The notes beneath the pieces are model-generated. The model did not search any database, was not told the DNA's origin, and worked only from the letters and a program-made list of their open reading frames with translations. 64,000 nt of DNA from contig JAFQGG010000046.1 in the NCBI GenBank assembly GCA_017415505.1, forward strand, positions 28,870-92,869. The letters are read 5' to 3'. The stretch comes from Clostridia bacterium. GTDB lineage: Bacteria > Bacillota > Clostridia > Christensenellales > Borkfalkiaceae. Below are positions 58,913 to 64,000 of the stretch, piece after piece. The number at the start of each line of letters is the position of its first letter. The first letter of the stretch is position 1. Both the position numbers and the translations under genes were made by a program.

Positions 58913-60919
58913 TTAATTCATTACGACGTCTTTCAGACTGTCGTATTTTTTCAACGCCGCAAAACGCAGTTCTTCGGTATCCAACCTCGAATCGAAGGTA
59001 TCGTCCGAAAGCTTTTTCGCCGCAAAAACCACCTGCGTGGGATAATGCAAATTCTTGATATCCCCGAGCATTTTTCCCGACTGCCTCGTACCGAAAAAGT
59101 CGCCTCCGCCACGCATTTCCAAGTCTTTTTCCGCGATTTTGAACCCGTCCGTTTCGTTTTTGATGGTAAGCAGGCGTTCCCGCGCCGTTTCGCCGTCCGA
59201 CCCCATCAACAAAAAGCAATAGCTCTTTTGCGAGCCTCTGCCCACGCGCCCACGAAGCTGGTGCAGTTGCGAAAGTCCGAAGCGTTCGGCGTTATAAATA
59301 ATCATAATCGTCGCGTTCGGCACGTCCACCCCGACTTCAACGACCGTCGTGGACACGAGGCAATCGCACTCGTGGTTTTTGAACGCTTCCATGACCTCGT
59401 TTTTTTCCTTTTCTTTCATGCGACCGTGAAGGAGCGCAAACCGCACGGTGGGAAGTCTTTTTTTCAATTCCTCGTACAGCTCGGTGACGCTCATCACCGT
59501 GCCCTCTTCGTCGTCTTCGATCTTCGAGCAAACGAAGTACGCCTGCCGTCCGCGCTCCGTTTCTTTCCGCACGTAATCGAGCATATCGCCGTATTTAGAT
59601 TCGGGGATAATACTCGTGGAAATTTCCTGTCGCGCTTTGGGTTTGTCGGTGATACTCGTCACGTCGAGGTCGCCGTAAAAGATCAAAGACAGCGTACGGG
59701 GAATGGGCGTCGCGCTCATAACGAGCATATCCACACCCTTACCCTTTTCCGCAAGCGCGTTTCTTTGCGCCACGCCGAAACGGTGCTGTTCGTCGCAAAC
59801 GATAAACGAAAGACTCGGAATTTCCACGTCCTCTTGAATGATCGCGTGCGTACCGCAAATCACGTCGATTTCCCCGTTTTTAAGCTTGGCTTTCATCTCC
59901 CGCTTTTCTTTCGTCGTCATACCGCCCGCAAGATACCCGATTTTATAATCGGGGAAATACCGTTGCAAAACGGCGTAATTTTGCGAAGCAAGCACTTCCG
60001 TAGGCGAAAGATACGCCGCCGTATACCCGCTCTTCACCGCCATAAATATCCCGCAAAGGGCGACGGCGGTTTTCCCGCTCCCCACGTCCCCTTGCAAAAG
60101 TCGGTTCATTTTCGTGGGCGCGTAGAGGTTGGTAAAAATCTCGTTCACCGCCAATTTTTGTCCGCGCGTGAACTCGAACCCGAAACGGGCGGTAAATTCC
60201 TGTACTTTCTTTGCCGTAACCGTATATTTTTTCGTGCGCACGTCCTCTTTTCCGCCCTTGATCAATTTGAACGCGGAAATGAGAATAAAGTATTCTTCCA
60301 AGGCAATCCGTTCGGACGCTTCGTTTTTCGCCTCGTGCGAGGGGGGATTGTGAACCTCGTGAAACGCCTTTTCCAAGGAGGGAAGGTTGTATTTTTTGAT
60401 AATTTGCGGGGGAATCAAACTCCCCACGTCCACCCGTTGCAACGCTTCCTTTACCGCCGTTCGAACGAGCTTTTGGTTGAGTTTGCCCTTCAAGGAATAA
60501 ACGGGCACGATCCCTTTGAGCCGATAGTTTTGATCGAGCGGTTCGAAAGTGGGATTCACGAGAGAAACCTGTCCCAACTGATTTTGCACGCGACCGTAGA
60601 AAAGATAAGTCCCCGGCTTTAATTTTTGCGCCACGTACGGTTGATTGAACCATACCACCGTAAACGGGAATCCGTCTTGCGAACAAAACGCGCGCACCAC
60701 TTTCAAACGGCTTGCGTGATTGACGGGCGCAAGGCGCAAAACCTCCGCGGCAACGAGCACCACGTCGTTATGATAGGCGTTTCGAAGGGTCGTTCGCTCG
60801 GTGAGATCAAGATAGGCGCGCGGATAAAAGCGTACGAGATCTTCCGCCTCGTATATTCCAAGCTTATGAAATTCCTTTTCGCGCTTTTCACCGATCGCGC
60901 GAAGCGACGAAATCCGCAT
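58913..60919 (-). CDS. recG: ATP-dependent DNA helicase RecG
   Basis: 668 residues. An N-terminal wedge/OB domain (about 50-180) precedes a superfamily 2 helicase core with Walker A LLQGDVGSGKTAVAL, DEQHRFG, SATPIPRTL, and the C-terminal VEVGVDVPNATIMI, QLHQLRGRVGRGSQKSY and the TRG-like RGGGDFFGTRQSG. It remodels stalled forks and Holliday junctions. SD AGGAGCGG precedes ATG 60919. It follows fakA by about 160 bp. Confidence 0.96.
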   Translation of the reverse strand: MRISSLRAIGEKREKEFHKLGIYEAEDLVRFYPRAYLDLTERTTLRNAYHNDVVLVAAEVLRLAPVNHASRLKVVRAFCSQDGFPFTVVWFNQPYVAQKLKPGTYLFYGRVQNQLGQVSLVNPTFEPLDQNYRLKGIVPVYSLKGKLNQKLVRTAVKEALQRVDVGSLIPPQIIKKYNLPSLEKAFHEVHNPPSHEAKNEASERIALEEYFILISAFKLIKGGKEDVRTKKYTVTAKKVQEFTARFGFEFTRGQKLAVNEIFTNLYAPTKMNRLLQGDVGSGKTAVALCGIFMAVKSGYTAAYLSPTEVLASQNYAVLQRYFPDYKIGYLAGGMTTKEKREMKAKLKNGEIDVICGTHAIIQEDVEIPSLSFIVCDEQHRFGVAQRNALAEKGKGVDMLVMSATPIPRTLSLIFYGDLDVTSITDKPKARQEISTSIIPESKYGDMLDYVRKETERGRQAYFVCSKIEDDEEGTVMSVTELYEELKKRLPTVRFALLHGRMKEKEKNEVMEAFKNHECDCLVSTTVVEVGVDVPNATIMIIYNAERFGLSQLHQLRGRVGRGSQKSYCFLLMGSDGETARERLLTIKNETDGFKIAEKDLEMRGGGDFFGTRQSGKMLGDIKNLHYPTQVVFAAKKLSDDTFDSRLDTEELRFAALKKYDSLKDVVMN

Positions 60920-60969
60920 TTACCGCTCCTACTCGTCCAACAAGGACGATAAACTCTTTATTTTAGACA

Positions 60970-61000
60970 AAACGGGAGAAGCCTCTTCGCTCCTCCCGTG
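60970..61000 (-). terminator. hairpin between fakA and recG
   Basis: On the minus strand ACGGGAG and CTCCCGT flank a 14-nt loop, followed by TTTTGTC. It may be a weak terminator or attenuator before recG. Confidence 0.5.
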
Positions 61001-61081
61001 TATATTTCGCCCAATCCATATCCTTCAAGCTTCATTTTAAGTGGCGTCCTACTTTGAACAAAAATCCGTCCGCTTAAAATT

Positions 61082-62725
61082 TTACTCCAACGAGAGGATA
61101 TAATAATATACGGACTGTCCGCCGTTATGAAAATCCACGTCGCAATCGGGATATTTTTCCGCAATCGACGCGCAAAGCGCTTCCGCTTCTTCCTCTTTCA
61201 CTTCCTCGCCGTAATACAGCGTAATCATTTGGTGGAAATCCTCTTTCATTCGCGCAATGAGTTTGAGTACCGTTTCTTCTACGGAATGGGATTTCGCAAG
61301 GATTTTCTTATCGTCCAAGCCGATAATATCCCCTTCTTTAATGGAGAAACCGTTCAGCGAGGTGTTCCGCACCGCGTAAGTTACCTGACCCGCTTTCACG
61401 TTGTCGAGCGCGTGGATCATGTTGGTCTTATTTTCTTCCGCACTCACTTCGGGGTTAAATTCGAGCGCAGCGGCAAAGCCTTGCGGTACGTTTTTGGTGG
61501 GAATTACGTGAATCGTTTGGTTGTCCACGAGATTTTTCGCCTGTTCCGCAGCCAAAATAATATTTTTATTGTTCGGGAACACGAAAATATGCTCCGCGTT
61601 GATTTTTTGCGCCGCCGTAGCGATATCGCTTGCCGAAGGGTTCATGGTTTGCCCGCCCTCGATAATGCGGTCCACGGAAAGATCCTTGAAAATATCCGAA
61701 AGTCCGCTTCCCGTACAAATGGCAAGCATACCCATTTCCTTTCTTTCAGCTTCGAGTTGCGCTTTCATTTGGCGGTTTTGTTCCAACATATTTTCAATCT
61801 TCGGACGGTCAAGCTCCCCAAGCTCCAAAGCGTAGGAAAGCGCCTTGCCCGGTTGGTTGGTGTGCACGTGCACTTTCACCAAATCGAGATCGCCGATACA
61901 AATAACGCTATCGCCAAGCCCCATCAATCTTTCGCGCAATCTGTCGATTGCGGAAAGCGTCGTGCTCTTCTTCATATTGATAATGAAGAACTCGGTGCAA
62001 TACGCGTATTCGATTTCGCTAATATCCATAGCAAGGATCGCGGAATTGTCGCCGAATTCCGATTCGGACGCAGGTTGTTCCGCTTCCACGGGCGTATCGG
62101 GAATTTCCTCCCCCGAAAGCTCGCTCGCAAAACCTTTAATGATCGTCATAAGCCCTACGCCACCCGAGTCCACAACGCCCGCTTTTTTCAAAACGGGAAG
62201 CAGTTGCGGAGTGAGTGCAAGCGCTTTTTCGCCCTCGGCGATTACTTCTTTGAAAAAGTCTTCGAAGTTCTTCTTTTTGCTCGCAACCTTTACCGCGTGT
62301 TCACTCATCATACGAATGACGGTGAGAATCGTACCCTCTTTGGGGACGGATACCGCGCCGTAAGCCACTTTCGTGCCCTGTTCCATTGCCTTGGCAAAGG
62401 TCTTCGTATCCGCTTCCTTTTCGCATTTTCCAAGTACGGAGCAAATCCCTTTAAGGATTTGCGATAAAATAACGCCCGAATTTCCGCGCGCGCCTTTGAG
62501 TGCGCCTTTGGAAACGCTCGAACAAATTTCCGCAAACGAGTTCGACGGACAAGCAGTGAGCTCTCGAACGGCGGACTGCATCGTCAAAGACATATTCGTT
62601 CCCGTATCTCCGTCGGGAACGGGGAATACGTTGAGCGCGTCCACTTTCGCACGGTTGAGTTCCAACTGTTTTGCACCGACGAGAATCATTTTACGAAACT
62701 CGATGCTGTTTATCGTTTTATGCAT
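61082..62725 (-). CDS. fakA: fatty acid kinase catalytic subunit FakA (DAK2/YloV family)
   Basis: 547 residues. The N-terminal DAK2 kinase domain holds the ATP/Mg motif VFPVPDGDTGTNMSLTM at about residue 31 and GARGNSGVILSQILKGI. The central domain follows (about 210-330), then a C-terminal DegV-binding region (about 340-547). It phosphorylates fatty acids bound to FakB/DegV proteins, one of which is at 55683, feeding PlsX/PlsY. ATG 62725 with AAGGAG. It is 138 bp downstream of asp23, as in Bacillus yloU-yloV. Confidence 0.95.
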   Translation of the reverse strand: MHKTINSIEFRKMILVGAKQLELNRAKVDALNVFPVPDGDTGTNMSLTMQSAVRELTACPSNSFAEICSSVSKGALKGARGNSGVILSQILKGICSVLGKCEKEADTKTFAKAMEQGTKVAYGAVSVPKEGTILTVIRMMSEHAVKVASKKKNFEDFFKEVIAEGEKALALTPQLLPVLKKAGVVDSGGVGLMTIIKGFASELSGEEIPDTPVEAEQPASESEFGDNSAILAMDISEIEYAYCTEFFIINMKKSTTLSAIDRLRERLMGLGDSVICIGDLDLVKVHVHTNQPGKALSYALELGELDRPKIENMLEQNRQMKAQLEAERKEMGMLAICTGSGLSDIFKDLSVDRIIEGGQTMNPSASDIATAAQKINAEHIFVFPNNKNIILAAEQAKNLVDNQTIHVIPTKNVPQGFAAALEFNPEVSAEENKTNMIHALDNVKAGQVTYAVRNTSLNGFSIKEGDIIGLDDKKILAKSHSVEETVLKLIARMKEDFHQMITLYYGEEVKEEEAEALCASIAEKYPDCDVDFHNGGQSVYYYILSLE

Positions 62726-62863
62726 TATACATGCTCCTTAATTCGTAATTAGTAAAATTTCCTTTCCCGCTCCAACCTACGGGGAAATCGCACGAAACGG
62801 TTCTTCCTCCCCCCGTTCGTACGGTACGCAAAAAAGCGCAAAGCCAACGCCTGCGCTAAAAAC

Positions 62864-63214
62864 TCAAAGCTTGACGCCGATTACGTTCACGTTGACCGTA
62901 TCTACGATCATACCCGTAAACGCCTCGACTTTGTATTTGATCGCCTCTTTCAGCGATTCCGCCACGGCGTTGATCGAAACGCCGTATTTAATAATGACGT
63001 ACACGTCAATATAAATTCTATTGCCGGAGGTAGTGACCTTAATCCCCCGTCCGCCGTTCTCTTTTTTCATCAAAAGAGCAAGGCTGTCGGTAAAACGACG
63101 GGATACCATTTCTACGATCCCGTACGACTCCATAGCGGTGTGCGAAGCCACCTTGGCAATCGCAAGGTCGGAAATTGATATTTTTCCATAAGCGTTGTTC
63201 GTGTTTACTGACAT
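62864..63214 (-). CDS. Asp23/Gls24 family envelope stress protein
   Basis: 116 residues: GKISISDLAIAKVASHTAME, GIVEMVSRRFTD, IKVTTSGNRIYIDVYVII and KYGVSINAVAESLKEAIKYK. The protein is a membrane-associated cytosolic family linked to cell-envelope homeostasis and sits upstream of fakA in many Bacillota. SD GGAGAAAG precedes ATG 63214, with a promoter at 63239-63267 and rpmB divergent. Confidence 0.93.
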   Translation of the reverse strand: MSVNTNNAYGKISISDLAIAKVASHTAMESYGIVEMVSRRFTDSLALLMKKENGGRGIKVTTSGNRIYIDVYVIIKYGVSINAVAESLKEAIKYKVEAFTGMIVDTVNVNVIGVKL

Positions 63215-63238
63215 AAGCTTTCTCCAATCTACCCTTTC

Positions 63239-63267
63239 ATTTTACACTATTTCTCCGCGTTTGGCAA
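63239..63267 (-). promoter_or_regulatory. promoter of asp23-fakA
   Basis: TTGCCA, 17 nt, TAAAAT on the minus strand, about 25 bp before ATG 63214. Confidence 0.65.
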
Positions 63268-63456
63268 GTAATTTTTCAAAATTTTTCGAATATTTTTTAT
63301 TTTTTGTTTTTTTGGGGGTGTTTTTGATTGATTTTTCTTTCAAGAAATGCTATATTATTAATGCTTGATTACGAGAGCGTGTTTTTTGAGCGCGTTTCCG
63401 TATCAAAGTTTATGGATTAACCATGGCAAAATTATTCCCAAAACGGAGGTGTCAAT

Positions 63457-63642
63457 ATGTCGAGAGTATGCAATATTTGCGGTAAAGGTCAAGCGTCTGG
63501 TAACAACGTGAGCCACTCCAACCGTAAGACGAGAAGAACGTTCAAAGTAAACGTGCAAAAAATTTCCTACGTCGAGGACGGAAAGGAAACGAACGGCTAC
63601 GTTTGCGCGAGATGCATCAGAACGCTTAAAAAGGCAGACTGA
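63457..63642 (+). CDS. rpmB: 50S ribosomal protein L28
   Basis: 61 residues with [20 protein letters not shown] and a closing [10 protein letters not shown]. The two CxxC pairs make this the zinc-binding (C+) form of L28, which suggests no immediate need for a zinc-free paralogue. An SD ACGGAGGTG precedes ATG 63457. Divergent from asp23. The bipartite terminator follows. Confidence 0.97.
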   Translation: MSRVCNICGKGQASGNNVSHSNRKTRRTFKVNVQKISYVEDGKETNGYVCARCIRTLKKAD

Positions 63643-63660
63643 CGCTTTTCGTTTACCCCT

Positions 63661-63732
63661 AAAAGCGGTTTTCCGCTTTCAAACCGAAAATACGGCTGTC
63701 AAGTAATTTTACTTGACGGCAATTTTCTTTTT
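63661..63732 (+). terminator. terminators of rpmB
   Basis: AAAGCGG-tttt-CCGCTTT, then GTCAAGT-aatttt-ACTTGAC followed by AATTTTCTTTTT. Confidence 0.75.
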
Positions 63733-63753
63733 GCGAATAATCACTTTAAGCAA

Positions 63754-63795
63754 AACCCGCCCTGCTATTATAGCAACGCGGGTTTATTTTTATTC
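63754..63795 (+). terminator. further terminator-like hairpin
   Basis: AACCCGC and GCGGGTT flank a 17-nt loop and are followed by TATTTTTATT. Confidence 0.6.
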
Positions 63796-63823
63796 CTTTA
63801 CGCCGTTCATTATTTTTTTGGCT

Positions 63824-64000
63824 ATGTCACAGAAAACGGTTGATTTACGCAAAAATATTTTTTTGCGGATTGACGAGAAAAATTCAAGAAAGACAAGCGT
63901 TTTGTGAGCGCGCATACTTGGAAAGTATGAAAACGAGCAAAACACGAAGTATTTCACAGAATTTTTCCGTCAAAAATCAACCGAGGGATGGGACAGAGCC
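63824..64000. repeat. diverged copy of the structured repeat, reaching the window end
   Basis: GGTTGATTT on the left is complementary to AAATCAACC on the right. Shared pieces include AAGAAAGACAAGCG, GCGCATACTT and the apical hairpin CATACTTGGAAAGTATG (63913-63929). It is related to the array at 20277. Confidence 0.7.

Overview
The window looks like a chromosomal segment from an uncultured, low-to-mid GC Bacillota of the Clostridia, perhaps a gut Christensenellales-type lineage. The lineage guess is inference. The Bacillota call rests on the gene order rpmB / asp23 / fakA / recG, the FakA-DegV fatty-acid kinase parts, an RsbV/RsbW/sigma cassette, ECF-type vitamin S components, a THF riboswitch and consensus TTGACA-N17-TATAAT promoters. 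Most genes read on the minus strand. No phage, plasmid, CRISPR-Cas, transposase, rRNA or tRNA gene was recognised; tmRNA is the only stable RNA gene seen.

Region by region. 1-860: a 5'-truncated nagA-like remnant next to the 3' end of tmRNA (tag ADNNANYALAA). 959-4510: K+ uptake (TrkH, TrkA) and PlsY. 4511-5312: a mosaic of short repeats. 5313-12870: a compact operon read leftward, lgt-pncB-lspA-rluD family-DUF512 radical SAM-PHP phosphatase-der. 12970-13778: a folate ECF S component behind a THF riboswitch. 13865-17238: a DUF421/DUF4363 pair, a UDPGP-family nucleotidyltransferase and small proteins. 17226-18488: a cobalamin riboswitch controlling a DUF4430 lipoprotein and an ECF S component, which together look like a B12-capture cassette. 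18687-22817: phosphohexomutase and transketolase, separated by a tandem structured repeat. 22834-23290: a second tandem repeat array. 23636-26155: a fucosidase-like glycoside hydrolase with an SGNH esterase.

26232-32435: an S41 protease, a PucR/CdaR-type regulator, a lineage-specific membrane protein and a partner-switching sigma cluster. That cluster consists of STAS, a degenerate HATPase, sigma, a 276-bp segment bounded by 25-bp perfect inverted repeats, and a canonical HATPase. 32534-38667: secA-prfB-tsaD-putative metal transporter. 39011-42711: asnA, tandem and palindromic repeats, a small membrane protein and an MFS transporter interrupted by one in-frame stop. 42737-52929: a nearly complete arginine pathway (argG, H, C, J, B, D, F) behind a strong promoter with ArgR-like boxes. 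An SGNH hydrolase sits inside it and a repeat mosaic splits it. 53320-58785: trmO with an internal deletion, an AT-rich TPR-like gene, DegV, MinD with an unrecognised small partner, and a HisIE whose HisI half is degenerate. 58913-63642: recG, fakA, asp23 and divergent rpmB.

The most unusual content lies between the genes. Several families of palindromic or structured repeats have differing stems that stay self-complementary: a 44-50-bp palindrome family, mini-hairpin arrays with constant spacers, and a large-hairpin family with a variable apical stem. Together with the inverted-repeat segment in the sigma cluster, these are the best candidates for undescribed biology here.
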